A model generated the notes under the pieces. It saw only the letters and a list, made by a program, of their open reading frames with translations, had not been told where the DNA came from and did not search any database. From Sphaerotilus microaerophilus (GTDB taxonomy: Bacteria > Pseudomonadota > Gammaproteobacteria > Burkholderiales > Burkholderiaceae_C), in the NCBI RefSeq assembly GCF_023734135.1, contig NZ_AP025730.1, positions 5,766,001 to 5,830,000 of the forward strand: a DNA stretch of 64,000 nucleotides. Reading direction: 5' to 3'. Of this stretch, positions 10,233 to 19,223 are shown piece after piece. Numbering within the stretch: position 1 is the first letter of the stretch; each line of letters begins with the position of its first letter. The position numbers and the translations under genes are program-made.

Positions 10233-12988
10233 AGGCGCTGCACCGCCGCGCGATGCGGCGCCAGCTCACCCAGCTGGGCCAGCTCGCGGGTGGCGCTGGC
10301 CTCGTCGAGCCGGGCGCGGTGCTGCGCACGGCGCAACTCGCGGTAGGCATCGGCTGCGGCGTGGCCCACGCCCGCCGGCAGCACGCCCAGCTGCTCGGCA
10401 CGCTCCAGCAGCGCGATGTTGCCGTGGTTCTCCTGCAGCCCCGGGTGCGTGGCGCTGTGCGCCAGCACCAGGTACTGCACCGCGAACTCGGCGTCCATCA
10501 TGCCGCCCGGGCTCTGCTTGAGGTCGAAGCGGCCGGCACGCACGGGGTTGCCCTGGCGCACCTTGTCGCGCATCGCGATGATCTCCTGGCGCAGCGCCTG
10601 CGGGTCGCGCTCGGCACAGAGCACCGCGCGGCGCACGGCCTCGAAGCGCTGCGCCAGCCGCGGCTGGCCGGCACACCAGCGCGCCCGGGTGATGGCCTGG
10701 TGCTCCCAGGTCCAGGCGGTGTTGCTGCCGCGGCCGGTCTGGTAGTGCTCGAAGGAGGTCATCGAGGTCACCAGCAGGCCGGAGTTGCCGTTGGGCCGCA
10801 GCGCGGTGTCGATCTCGTAGAGCGCCCCCGCCGCCGTGCGCAGCGACAGCCAGGTGATCACCTTGCGCGCGAAGGCGGTGTAGCCCTCGCCGGCCCGGTC
10901 GTCGTCGTCGTCGTAGAGGAAGACGATGTCCAGGTCGCTGCCGTAGCCCAGCTCCTTGCCGCCGAGCTTGCCGTAGGCGATCACCGCGAATTGGGGCTCG
11001 TCGCGGTGGCGCTGGCGCAGGTGCTGCCAGGCCCAGCGCAGCGTGCACTCCAGCGTGGCGTCGGCGAGTGCCGAGAGGTCATCGGCCACCTGCTCGACCG
11101 TGATCTCGCCCTCCACGTCGCGCACCAGGGTGCGGAAGGTCTCGGCCTGGTGGGCGCGGCGCAGGGTGTCGAGCAGCAGCTCCTCGTCGGCCTCGCCGGA
11201 ACGCACCCAGCCGAGGTGGCGCTCATCCAGGTCGCGCTGGAAGGCGGCCGAGTTGAAGCGCTCGTGGGCCAGCCGCACATCGGCCAGCTCGTCGATCACC
11301 GCCGGGTGCTGCATCAGGTAGCGCATCGGCCAGCGCGCCAGCACCAGCAGGCGCAGCAGGCGCTCCAGCACCCGGGCCCGCTCGGACAGCAGCGCGAGGT
11401 AGCTCTCGCGGCGCAGCAGCGGCTCCATCCAGTCGATGAAGCGCTGCAGCGCCAGGTCACCGTCCTCGACGGCGCCCTCCTCGCACATCTGGCGCGCGCG
11501 CTTGAACAGGCGTGCCAGCCGCTGGCGCGAGTCCTCGCGCAGCAGCGCGACCTTGGGCAGCTCGATGAAGTGCTTCAGGCGCTGCGCCACCTCGGGCGAC
11601 AGCCCCTCGGCCAGCGCGGGCGAGTCCAGCGTGAGCGCCGCACCGCCGCAGCCCTTGCAGCCGCCCGGCTTCTTCGCCGGGGCGCTGCCGCCGTCATGCA
11701 GCAGGCTGTCGAACTCGGTGGCGACAAACTCGCGGTGCGTGCAGAACTGGTCCAGCAGCTCGCAGGCATCGGCCGTGCAGGTCAGGCCCATCGAGCGGGC
11801 GATCCAGCCCAGGTCGCCGTCGGCGGTGGGCAGCATGTGGGTCTGCTGGTCGTCCAGGAACTGGATGCGGTGCTCCACCCGGCGCAGGAAGACGTAGGCC
11901 TCGGCGAGCTGCTCGGCCGCCTCCGGCTTGATCAGGCCCACCGACGACAGGCGCTGCAGCGCCTTCAGCGTGGGGCGGGTGCGCAGCTCGGGGAAGTGCC
12001 CGCCGCGCACCACCTGCAGCAGCTGGACGATGAACTCGATCTCGCGGATGCCGCCGCGCGAGAGCTTGACGTCGTTGGCCCGCTCGGGACGGCCGGCGGC
12101 GCGGCGGTTGGCCTCGTCGCGGATCTTCTGGTGCAGGTTGCGCAGCCCCTCGAAGACGCCGTAGTCGAGGTAGCGACGGTAGACGAAGGGCGTCACGACG
12201 TCGCCGAGCGCCTTGACGCGCCCGGAGGCCACCGAGGCGCGCGGCGCCACCACCCGGCTCTTCAGCCAGGCAAAGCGTTCCCACTCGCGGCCCTGGACCA
12301 GGAAGTACTCCTCCAGCATCGACAGGCTCACCACCGGCGGTCCGGAGTTGCCGTTGGGCCGCAGCGCCAGGTCCATGCGGAACACGAAGCCCTCGCCCGT
12401 CACGTCGCCGATCAGCGCCTGCAGGCGGCGGCTCAGGTGCGCGAAGTACTCGTGCGCGCTGATCACGCCCTTGCCCGACGGGGCCCCGGTCTGCGAATCC
12501 ACCCGGCCGCGCGTCTCGCCGTCTTCCTCGTAGACGTAGATCAGGTCGATGTCCGACGAGACGTTGAGCTCGCGCGAGCCCAGCTTGCCCATGCCGACCA
12601 CCCAGAAGTCGATCGGCTGGCCGGCCTCGGTCAGCGGCTCACCGTAGCGCTCGTCCAGCTCGGCACGGCCGGCGTGCACCGCCCGGTCCAGCGTGACCTC
12701 GGCCAGCTCGGTCATGGCGAGCGTGATCACCTCGACCGGCGCCTGTTCCTCGACATCCAGCACCGCCAGCCGCTCCATCACCACCTGGCGTGCGACGCGC
12801 AGTGCGGCCGGCAGGTCACGCCCGCGCTCCAGGAGGGCATCGATCAGCGCGCCCATGGCTTCGCGGCGAGGCGGCCCGGGGGGCAGCAGGGCCATCTCCT
12901 TGCCCCACACACGGCGCACGCGCTGCACGTAGCGCGAGTGTTCGGCCAGCGCCGTCACGGCGCCCTGGCTCTGCAGTGCGTCATTCAT
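10211..12988 (-). CDS. glnE: Bifunctional glutamine synthetase adenylyltransferase / deadenylase
   Basis: The 925-residue protein controls glutamine synthetase by attaching AMP to, and removing it from, a tyrosine, directed by PII and glutamine. It has two nucleotidyltransferase domains. The first, near residues 130-150, carries GMGKLGSRELNVSSDIDLIY (deadenylylation side); the second, near 665-685, carries YGKLGGKELGYGSDLDIVFLYDDDDD (adenylylation side). The glutamate-ammonia ligase linker lies between them. A short CKGCGG insertion near residue 446 is unusual but stays in frame. The target GlnA is encoded in this window at 40846-42261 with the receiving tyrosine intact. The ATG at 12988 fits the family N-terminus. 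Confidence 0.96.
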   Translation of the reverse strand: MNDALQSQGAVTALAEHSRYVQRVRRVWGKEMALLPPGPPRREAMGALIDALLERGRDLPAALRVARQVVMERLAVLDVEEQAPVEVITLAMTELAEVTLDRAVHAGRAELDERYGEPLTEAGQPIDFWVVGMGKLGSRELNVSSDIDLIYVYEEDGETRGRVDSQTGAPSGKGVISAHEYFAHLSRRLQALIGDVTGEGFVFRMDLALRPNGNSGPPVVSLSMLEEYFLVQGREWERFAWLKSRVVAPRASVASGRVKALGDVVTPFVYRRYLDYGVFEGLRNLHQKIRDEANRRAAGRPERANDVKLSRGGIREIEFIVQLLQVVRGGHFPELRTRPTLKALQRLSSVGLIKPEAAEQLAEAYVFLRRVEHRIQFLDDQQTHMLPTADGDLGWIARSMGLTCTADACELLDQFCTHREFVATEFDSLLHDGGSAPAKKPGGCKGCGGAALTLDSPALAEGLSPEVAQRLKHFIELPKVALLREDSRQRLARLFKRARQMCEEGAVEDGDLALQRFIDWMEPLLRRESYLALLSERARVLERLLRLLVLARWPMRYLMQHPAVIDELADVRLAHERFNSAAFQRDLDERHLGWVRSGEADEELLLDTLRRAHQAETFRTLVRDVEGEITVEQVADDLSALADATLECTLRWAWQHLRQRHRDEPQFAVIAYGKLGGKELGYGSDLDIVFLYDDDDDRAGEGYTAFARKVITWLSLRTAAGALYEIDTALRPNGNSGLLVTSMTSFEHYQTGRGSNTAWTWEHQAITRARWCAGQPRLAQRFEAVRRAVLCAERDPQALRQEIIAMRDKVRQGNPVRAGRFDLKQSPGGMMDAEFAVQYLVLAHSATHPGLQENHGNIALLERAEQLGVLPAGVGHAAADAYRELRRAQHRARLDEASATRELAQLGELAPHRAAVQRLWQVVFG

Positions 12989-13314
12989 CCATCGCTCCCG
13001 TCCCGTCGGCCCATTGGCCGAGGCCGGCCCCTGCCCGCACCGTGCGGCGTTGCACGGCGTCGTCGTGTTGATTCATCCTCGCTCCAACCACCTGTCTTGG
13101 GATTGCCTGCCCCGGGGCGGCGGTTGCCGCACGGGGCGCGCAGGCTGCCTGTCCTGGCTGACCACGGCCTGAAACCGATGTGGATCAGTGTGCCGCCCGG
13201 GCAGTATGGAACGCTTGTGCAAGGTCAGTGACCGCCGCGGAAATTGGCCGTGGCGGCATCATGTGCACTTCAGCCTCGCCGCCCGCCTCGTTCTCCCCTC
13301 CCCCACCGCTACCC
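12989..13314. other. 326-bp intergenic region between glnE and the nitrilase-family gene
   Basis: The two genes point away from each other, so promoters for both are expected here, but I see no box close to consensus on either strand. No gene is convincing. An in-frame ATG at 13261 could extend the nitrilase protein by 18 residues, but those residues are low-complexity and not conserved-looking. Confidence 0.5.
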
Positions 13315-14136
13315 ATGAAGATCGCCGCCCTCCAGATGGTGTCCAGCCCGGACGTGTCCCACAACCTCGCCCGCGCCGCCGCCCTGGTGGCGCAGGCCGC
13401 TGCACGGGGCGCCGAGCTGGTCGCGCTGCCCGAGTACTTCTGCCTGATGGGCCGGCGCGACACGGACAAGCTCGCACTCGCCGAGCGCCCCGGCGACGGC
13501 CCGCTGCAGGACGCGCTGGCAGCGCTGGCCCGCAAGCACGGCCTCTGGCTGATCGGCGGCACGCTGCCGCTGCAGGTGCCGGGCGACCCCGACCACGCCA
13601 CCAACAGCTGCCTGGTCTGGAGCCCGGAAGGCCGTCAGGTGGCCCGCTACGACAAGATCCACCTGTTCCGCTTCGACGATGGCGAGCGCCGCTACGACGA
13701 GGCTGCCACGCTCTGCGCCGGCCCGGCCACGCCAGTGGCCTTCGAGGCGCACAGCCGCGCGGGCGAGAGCTTCCGCATCGGCCTGTCGATCTGCTACGAC
13801 CTGCGCTTCCCGGAGCTCTACCGCGCGCTGATGCACCCGCCCTGCGACCTGCTGGTGGTGCCCGCCGCCTTCACCTACCCGACCGGCCAGGCGCACTGGG
13901 AGCTGCTGCTGCGCGCCCGCGCGGTGGAAAACCAGTGCCACGTGCTGGCCCCGGCCCAGGGCGGCACGCACGAGAACGGCCGGCGCACCTGGGGCCACAG
14001 CCTGATCGCCGATCCCTGGGGCGAGGTGCTGGCGATGCAGGCCGAGGGCGAGGCCGTCGTGATGGCTGGGCTCAACCTTGCCCGCGCGGCCGAGGTGCGC
14101 CAGCAGCTGCCGGCCCTCACGCACCGCCGCATCTGA
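13315..14136 (+). CDS. Carbon-nitrogen hydrolase (nitrilase superfamily, Nit1/Nit2-like amidase)
   Basis: The 273-residue protein from the ATG at 13315 begins MKIAALQMVSS, the usual start of this family. The catalytic triad is complete: Glu40 in LPEYF, Lys114 in RYDKIHLF and Cys160 in SICYDLRFPELYR. The Cys loop and the FDDGERRYDE region resemble bacterial Nit proteins, which hydrolyse deaminated glutathione as a metabolite-repair step. That substrate is an inference from similarity; omega-amidase activity is an alternative. The gene converges on the UbiH-type gene, with 13 bp between stop codons. Confidence 0.88.
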   Translation: MKIAALQMVSSPDVSHNLARAAALVAQAAARGAELVALPEYFCLMGRRDTDKLALAERPGDGPLQDALAALARKHGLWLIGGTLPLQVPGDPDHATNSCLVWSPEGRQVARYDKIHLFRFDDGERRYDEAATLCAGPATPVAFEAHSRAGESFRIGLSICYDLRFPELYRALMHPPCDLLVVPAAFTYPTGQAHWELLLRARAVENQCHVLAPAQGGTHENGRRTWGHSLIADPWGEVLAMQAEGEAVVMAGLNLARAAEVRQQLPALTHRRI

Positions 14137-14149
14137 AAGGCTGATCTGC

Positions 14150-15469
14150 TCAGCGGTGGCCGAACATCATGCGCCGCGCCAGCCAGGACTTCAGCGGCGG
14201 GATCTGCTGCAGCGTGGCCAGCCCGGCACCGCGCAGTGTCGACAGCCCCGGCAGCTGCCAGGTGAAGCTGCGCGCCAGGAAGTCGGTGGCGGCGATCAGC
14301 GCCCAGCGGTCCGGTGCGCGCTGCCAGGCGACCCGCGCGAGCGCCGCATCGACATCGGGCGTGGTGCGCAGGGCCTGCAGCAGCGCGTGGGCGTCGCGCA
14401 GCCCCAGGTTCAGCCCCTGGCCAGCGACCGGGTGCAGCGTCTGCGCCGCGTTGCCGATGCGCACGGTGCGGCCCTCGACCAGGCTGCGCTCGGCGTTCAG
14501 CCCGAGCGAAAAGACCTTCAGCGCACTGATGCCGACGAAGCGGCCGACCTCGGCCGGGAAGATGTGCGCCAGCACCGCCAGGCGCTGCGCCTCGCTGAGC
14601 GACTCGACCGGGTCGTCGTCGCTAGGCACGCACCACACCAGCGAGGCGCGGCGGGTGCCGCTCGCCTGGCCGCCTGGCTGCCCCGGTGCCAGCTCCATTG
14701 CGTCAGGCAACGGCAGCAGCGCCGCCGGCCCCTGCGGCGTGAAGCGCTCCCAGGCCGTGCCGGCGGGCGTATCGGCCAGCGTCACGGTGCCGACCCAGGC
14801 GCGCTGCCGGTAGTCGCGGTGCACCGCACGGCGGGCCTGGTCGGCAAACACGCCGCCCTCGGCGATCACCGCCAGGTCGTGGCGCTCGACCACCTGGGCA
14901 TCCACCTCGACACCGCCCGGGCGTCGACTCAGGCCACTGACCGGCGTGCCGTAGCGCGCCTGGCAGCGCTCGGGATGGGCCGCACAGGCGGCCTGCCAGG
15001 CCGCACGCAGCGGCGCGACGATGGCGCCGTAGCTCGCCACCGCGCCGAGCTGCTCCACGCCCTCCTCCTCCGCCCGGATCCAGACCTGCGGCTCCACCGC
15101 CGGTCCGCTGCGGTGCGCTGCCAGCGGGTTCAGCGGATTCAGCAGGCCCAGGAGCGCCGGCTGCTGCTGCGAGACGTTGACTGCCCGGATCGGCGCGGCC
15201 TGCGCCGCGATGTCGGCCCACAGGCCCAGCTGCTGCAGCAGCTGCACGCTGCCCAGCGACAGCGCCAGCGTGCGCGCATCGCGCGAGATGTCGTGGTCGG
15301 CCGGCAGGCTGTCGTAGACGCACACCGTCGCCTGCGGCAGCCGCTGCGCGGCCAGCAGGGCCAGCGCGAGACCGACCGGCCCGGCTCCGACCACGGCGAT
15401 CTTCAGCGGGCGGGCCAGTGACTCGGCGGCGGCGGCGGTGGCGATGTCGGGGGCGTGCAGGGTGTCCAT
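14150..15469 (-). CDS. UbiH/COQ6-type FAD-dependent monooxygenase
   Basis: From the ATG at 15469 the protein has 439 residues. It has an N-terminal FAD-binding VVGAGPVGLALALLAAQ (about residues 22-38), a DARTLALS block, and the C-terminal RIGNAAQTLHPVAGQGLNLGLRDAHAL typical of the UbiH/UbiF/VisC group. These enzymes hydroxylate the ring of ubiquinone precursors at the inner membrane. Which position this one hydroxylates cannot be told from sequence alone. It follows priA by 43 bp on the same strand and may share its transcript. The frame stays open far upstream, but that part is the shadow of priA. Confidence 0.85.
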   Translation of the reverse strand: MDTLHAPDIATAAAAESLARPLKIAVVGAGPVGLALALLAAQRLPQATVCVYDSLPADHDISRDARTLALSLGSVQLLQQLGLWADIAAQAAPIRAVNVSQQQPALLGLLNPLNPLAAHRSGPAVEPQVWIRAEEEGVEQLGAVASYGAIVAPLRAAWQAACAAHPERCQARYGTPVSGLSRRPGGVEVDAQVVERHDLAVIAEGGVFADQARRAVHRDYRQRAWVGTVTLADTPAGTAWERFTPQGPAALLPLPDAMELAPGQPGGQASGTRRASLVWCVPSDDDPVESLSEAQRLAVLAHIFPAEVGRFVGISALKVFSLGLNAERSLVEGRTVRIGNAAQTLHPVAGQGLNLGLRDAHALLQALRTTPDVDAALARVAWQRAPDRWALIAATDFLARSFTWQLPGLSTLRGAGLATLQQIPPLKSWLARRMMFGHR

Positions 15470-15512
15470 GGCGCGGATTTTCCCTCGCACCGGGCCGCCG
15501 GAAGCAGCGCGA

Positions 15513-17705
15513 TCAAATCGCCTGGGGATCCACATCCACCGCCCAGCGCAGCACGCGGTGCTCACCCCGGTTGGCCTCCTGCAGGCGCGGCACCCAGGCC
15601 GCCAACAGGCGCTGCAGCGGTGGGCGAAGGGGCGCTTCGAGCAGCATCTGCGCGCGTTCGACGTTGGCCACGCGCTGCAGCGCGGCGGGCACCGGCGGGT
15701 AGATCTGCACCCCGGCCTGCAGCGCGCCGAGCGCCTCGGCGGCCCGTGCCGCCTCGTGCAGGAAGCCCAGCGCCGCCTCCTGGCTGCGCGCCTCGGCCCG
15801 CAGCAGCGCCAGGCAGCTGAAGGGCGGCAGCGACGCCACCCGGCGCTCGGCCAGCTGGCTGGCGGCAAAGGCCTCGTAGTCCTGCGCCTGCAGGGCCTGG
15901 TAGAGCGGGTGGTCCGGGTACCAGGTCTGGATCCACATCTCGCTGCGCGCGGCATGGGCGGCATCGCGCCCGGCCCGCCCGGCCGCCTGCAGCAGCAGGG
16001 CGAACAGGCGTTCAGGCGCGCGGAAGTCGCTGGAGAACAGCGCGCTGTCGGCATTCACCGCCGCCACCAGCGTCATGCGACGGAAGTCGTGCCCCTTGGC
16101 CACCATCTGCGTGCCCACCAGCACGTCCACCTCGCCGGCGTGCACCGCGGCGAGCTGGCTCTCCAGGCTGCCCTTGCTGCGCGTGGTGTCGGCGTCGATG
16201 CGGCCGATGCGCGCGCCGGGCAGCTGCTCGGCCAGCTGCTCCTCCAGCCGCTCGGTACCGCGGCCCATCGGCTGGATGTCGGGGTCGCCACAGACCGGGC
16301 AGGCCCGCGGCACGCGCTCGCTGAAGCCACAGTGGTGGCAGCGCAGGCTGCGGTCCACCTTGTGGAAGACGCGCCAGGCGCTGCAGTGCGGGCAGCCGCT
16401 CTTCCAGCCGCAGCCGGTGCAGTGCAGCACCGGGGCATAGCCGCGCCGGTTCAGCAGCACGAAGCTCTGCTCGCCGCGCGCCACGCGCTCGCGCAGCGCC
16501 GCCAACAGCTCGGGCGCCAGGGGGTGCTCGCGCATCACGCGGCTGCCGTGCATGCCGACGACGCGCTGCAGGTCCAGCAGCCGCACCGCCGGCAGGCCGC
16601 CATCGCCGATGCGCCGGGGCATCGCCAGGCGCTGGTAGCGCCCCGGTCCCTCCGGCGCCGGCGTGGCGTTCAGCCAGGTTTCCAGCGAGGGCGTGGCCGA
16701 GCCCAGCAGCACCGCCACGTTGGCCTGCCGGCCGCGCCAGACCGCCAGGTCCCTGGCCGAGTAACGGGCGCCCTCCTGCTGCTTGTAGGAGGGGTCGTGC
16801 TCCTCGTCGACCACGATCAGCCCGAGGCGCGGCAGCGAGGCGAATACCGCCATGCGCGTGCCCAGCACCAGCTGCGCCTGGCCGAGGTGGGCGGCCAGCC
16901 AGTGCTGCAGGCGCTGGGCCGGCGTCAGGCCACTGTGCAGCGACACCAGCCGGTGCGCCGGGAAGCGCTGCGCGAAGCGCGCCTCCAGCTGCGGCGTCAG
17001 GTTGATCTCCGGCACCAGCACCAGCACCTGGCGCCCCTTGGCCAGCTCGGCCTCGGCCGCACGCAGGTAGACCTCGGTCTTGCCGCTGCCGGTGACGCCG
17101 TGCAGCAGGTGGGTGGCCGGCGCACTGGCCGCCAGCGCCGTCAGCACGGCCTGCTGGTCCTCGGACAGCGCTGGCAGCGTCGGTGCCCCGGGGACCTCGC
17201 CCGCGATCGACGGCACCGCACTGCGCTTGGCGAGGCGCTTCAGCCGCCGCTGCAGTTGCACGCCATCCACATCGCGCAGCTCGGGCGGCAGCACCGTCAG
17301 CGCCAGCTCGCCCAGGCTGCGCTGGTAGTAGCCGGCCGCAAAGCGCACCAGCTCGCACCAACCCGCGTCCAGCGGCGGCAGGGCCTCCAGCACCTCGGCC
17401 ACGGGCTTCAGGTCGGCCGCCTCACCCACCGCCACCGGGTCGGCCGGATGGGTGGGATGGGAGGGATGGGCCCGGTCGTCCGGATGGCCCGGATCCGCCG
17501 GTTCGGACGCTCCCCCGTCCCAGGCGACGCCCATGACCACCCGCCGACCGAGCGGCACCCGCACCAACTGGCCGACCGGCAGCGCCACCGGGCTGAGGTA
17601 GTCCAGCGCCGCGTCGATCCCGCTGTGCCGGGGCAGGGCCACCAGCACCCTTACCCGGACCAGACTGGCTGGACAACCCGCATTCACGGGGTCAACGGTG
17701 TCCAC
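15513..17705 (-). CDS. priA: Primosomal protein N', replication restart helicase PriA
   Basis: The 730-residue protein restarts stalled forks by loading the primosome. It shows an N-terminal 3'-DNA-end-binding domain, Walker A LLHGVTGSGKTEVYL (residues 200-214), the VVDEEHDPSYKQQE box, and the zinc-binding array with CTGCGWKSGCPHC and CHHCGF...CPVCGD, followed by GTQMVAKGHDF and QAAGRAGR. The only starts are GTG codons; 17705 is the longest, and 17687 is possible. Residues 71-88, between the DNA-binding and helicase domains, are encoded by an in-frame 9-bp repeat rich in His and Pro, which is not usual for PriA. A strong hairpin ends 15 nt upstream of the start, and a DnaA-box match lies 97 bp upstream. 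Confidence 0.95.
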   Translation of the reverse strand: MDTVDPVNAGCPASLVRVRVLVALPRHSGIDAALDYLSPVALPVGQLVRVPLGRRVVMGVAWDGGASEPADPGHPDDRAHPSHPTHPADPVAVGEAADLKPVAEVLEALPPLDAGWCELVRFAAGYYQRSLGELALTVLPPELRDVDGVQLQRRLKRLAKRSAVPSIAGEVPGAPTLPALSEDQQAVLTALAASAPATHLLHGVTGSGKTEVYLRAAEAELAKGRQVLVLVPEINLTPQLEARFAQRFPAHRLVSLHSGLTPAQRLQHWLAAHLGQAQLVLGTRMAVFASLPRLGLIVVDEEHDPSYKQQEGARYSARDLAVWRGRQANVAVLLGSATPSLETWLNATPAPEGPGRYQRLAMPRRIGDGGLPAVRLLDLQRVVGMHGSRVMREHPLAPELLAALRERVARGEQSFVLLNRRGYAPVLHCTGCGWKSGCPHCSAWRVFHKVDRSLRCHHCGFSERVPRACPVCGDPDIQPMGRGTERLEEQLAEQLPGARIGRIDADTTRSKGSLESQLAAVHAGEVDVLVGTQMVAKGHDFRRMTLVAAVNADSALFSSDFRAPERLFALLLQAAGRAGRDAAHAARSEMWIQTWYPDHPLYQALQAQDYEAFAASQLAERRVASLPPFSCLALLRAEARSQEAALGFLHEAARAAEALGALQAGVQIYPPVPAALQRVANVERAQMLLEAPLRPPLQRLLAAWVPRLQEANRGEHRVLRWAVDVDPQAI
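17446..17499 (-). repeat. 9-bp tandem repeat inside priA
   Basis: Six consecutive 9-bp units follow the pattern GGATGGG plus two variable bases: GGATGGGTG, GGATGGGAG, GGATGGGCC, one diverged unit, GGATGGCCC and GGATCCGCC. The unit is three codons, so gain or loss of a unit would keep the priA frame. It encodes a His/Pro/Asp-rich linker. Confidence 0.75.
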
Positions 17706-18068
17706 AAACGAGGCCAGTTAGGCGCGCAAGCTCGAACGCTGTCGAGCTTGCTGCGCCAAGTCACTGATAGACAAGGACTTTCTCCACCTGTCCACCGAAT
17801 CTGTGGATAACTTTGTGAGCAACCTGCGAAAACGGCTGTCAAAGCCTTGTCAAACAAGGCTGCGCCACAGATTGCCCACCGTTGAGGCAGGGGTCGACTT
17901 TTTGCAAATCAACCACTTAGCACATCCTTGCGTCATTTGCCATGTGCCATTGCAGCAAGCCATGGTCAAGAAGCGATCGCGGGCGCGCTGGGGATAAGTC
18001 GCCCCGTTCCGGGGCGTTTCCAGTCTTGCGCGGGCTCAAGCCCGGGCCACTGACTGCGCGACAGCAAC
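17706..18068. other. 363-bp intergenic region between hemE and priA, rich in hairpins
   Basis: No gene is seen. The region contains, from low to high coordinate: a 15-bp stem with one bulge (17721-17735 with 17742-17757) ending 15 nt upstream of the priA start; a DnaA-box match at 17802-17810; two minus-strand TTGACA hexamers 11 bp apart (17837-17853); an 8-bp stem AGCCTTGT/ACAAGGCT (17843-17861); a one-mismatch DnaA box at 17989-17997; and two GC-rich hairpins near the hemE end (18000-18016 and 18031-18044), candidates for hemE termination. The middle is more A/T-rich than its surroundings. Confidence 0.6.
17802..17810 (-). promoter_or_regulatory. DnaA-box match upstream of priA
   Basis: The plus strand reads TGTGGATAA, the exact complement of the DnaA consensus TTATCCACA. 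A second site with one mismatch (TGGGGATAA) lies at 17989-17997. DnaA binding is inferred from the match only. Confidence 0.55.
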
Positions 18069-19139
18069 TCAGGCCAGGCCTCGCATGGCACGTGAGTGAG
18101 TACGAACCGCCTCGACCAACGCGGTCACCGACTCGGGGGGCGTGTGCTGGCTGATGCCATGCCCCAGGTTGAACACATGGCCGGCGTGGGGCCCGAAACG
18201 GTCGAGCAGGCGGCGCGCCTCGGCGGCGATCTGCGCCGGTTCGGCAAACAGCACGTTCGGGTCCATGTTGCCCTGCAGCGCCACCTTGTGGCCCACCAGG
18301 GCGCGAGCACGGCCCAGGTCCATCGTCCAGTCGAGGCCGACCGCATCGGTGTCGCAGGCAGCGATCTCCTCCAGCCAGAGCCCGCCGCCCTTGGTGAAGA
18401 CGATGCGCGGGATGTGTTCGCCGGCGTGGTCACGCTTCAGGCCGGCCAGCACGCGGCGGGTGTAGGCCAGGCTGAAGTCCTGGAAGGCGCCATCGGCCAG
18501 CACGCCACCCCAGCTGTCGAAAACCATGACCGCCTGGGCGCCGGCTTCGATCTGGGTGTTCAGGTACAGCGCCACCGCGTCGGCGGTCACGGCGAGCAGG
18601 CGGTGCATCAGGTCCGGGCGGCGGTAGAGCATGCTCTTGACGAGCCGGTAGTCATCGCTGCCACCGCCCTCGACCATGTAGCAGGCCAGGGTCCAGGGGC
18701 TGCCGGAAAAGCCGATCAGCGGCACGCGGCCGTTCAGCGCCCGGCGGATCGAGGTGACGGCGTCGAAGACGTACTGCAGCTTCGCCATGTCCGGCACTTC
18801 GAGCGCGGCCACCGCTGCCTCGTCGCGCACCGGGCGGGCGAACTTCGGCCCTTCACCCGCCGCGAAGCTCAGGCCCAGGCCCATCGCATCCGGCACCGTC
18901 AGGATGTCGGAGAACAGGATCGCCGCGTCCAGGTCATAGCGCTCCAGCGGCTGCAGCGTGACCTCGGTGGCGTAGTCCCGGTGGGTCGCCAGCCCCATGA
19001 AGCTGCCGGCCAGCTCGCGCGTGGCGCGGTACTCCGGCAGGTAGCGCCCGGCTTGGCGCATCAGCCAGATCGGCGTATGGTCAGTGGGCTGACGGCGCAG
19101 GGCGCGCAGCAGGGTGTCGTTCTGGAGTGGGGCAAACAT
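18069..19139 (-). CDS. hemE: Uroporphyrinogen decarboxylase HemE
   Basis: From the ATG at 19139 the protein has 356 residues, matching the 354 of E. coli HemE. It removes four carboxyl groups from uroporphyrinogen III to give coproporphyrinogen III in haem synthesis. The active-site start [20 protein letters not shown] (about residues 21-40), the [19 protein letters not shown] block and [19 protein letters not shown] are all present. A -10-like TACAAT lies so close to the ATG that the mRNA may have almost no leader. It is divergent from the lemA-like gene, with 84 bp between starts. The frame extends upstream through the LemA gene on the other strand, which is not part of hemE. Confidence 0.97.
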   Translation of the reverse strand: MFAPLQNDTLLRALRRQPTDHTPIWLMRQAGRYLPEYRATRELAGSFMGLATHRDYATEVTLQPLERYDLDAAILFSDILTVPDAMGLGLSFAAGEGPKFARPVRDEAAVAALEVPDMAKLQYVFDAVTSIRRALNGRVPLIGFSGSPWTLACYMVEGGGSDDYRLVKSMLYRRPDLMHRLLAVTADAVALYLNTQIEAGAQAVMVFDSWGGVLADGAFQDFSLAYTRRVLAGLKRDHAGEHIPRIVFTKGGGLWLEEIAACDTDAVGLDWTMDLGRARALVGHKVALQGNMDPNVLFAEPAQIAAEARRLLDRFGPHAGHVFNLGHGISQHTPPESVTALVEAVRTHSRAMRGLA

Positions 19140-19145
19140 AGCGGG

Positions 19146-19151
19146 ATTGTA
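19146..19151 (-). promoter_or_regulatory. Candidate -10 box of hemE, next to the start codon
   Basis: The minus strand reads TACAAT, one base from TATAAT, ending 6 nt before the hemE ATG. A start point 6-7 nt further on would fall at the ATG itself. No clear -35 box is visible at 17 bp. Confidence 0.45.
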
Positions 19152-19223
19152 GGCAGCCCGGGGACCCCCATCTGGTGCGGCATGTCGTTGGGTCATTGGA
19201 TTGAAGCGACGCTGGAGGTGCGA

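Noticed and set aside
17706..18068. The hemE-priA gap as a chromosomal origin.
   Set aside because: Only one exact and one near DnaA box are present, with no clear DUE, and neither dnaA, dnaN nor gidA is nearby. It is kept only as a possible regulatory site.
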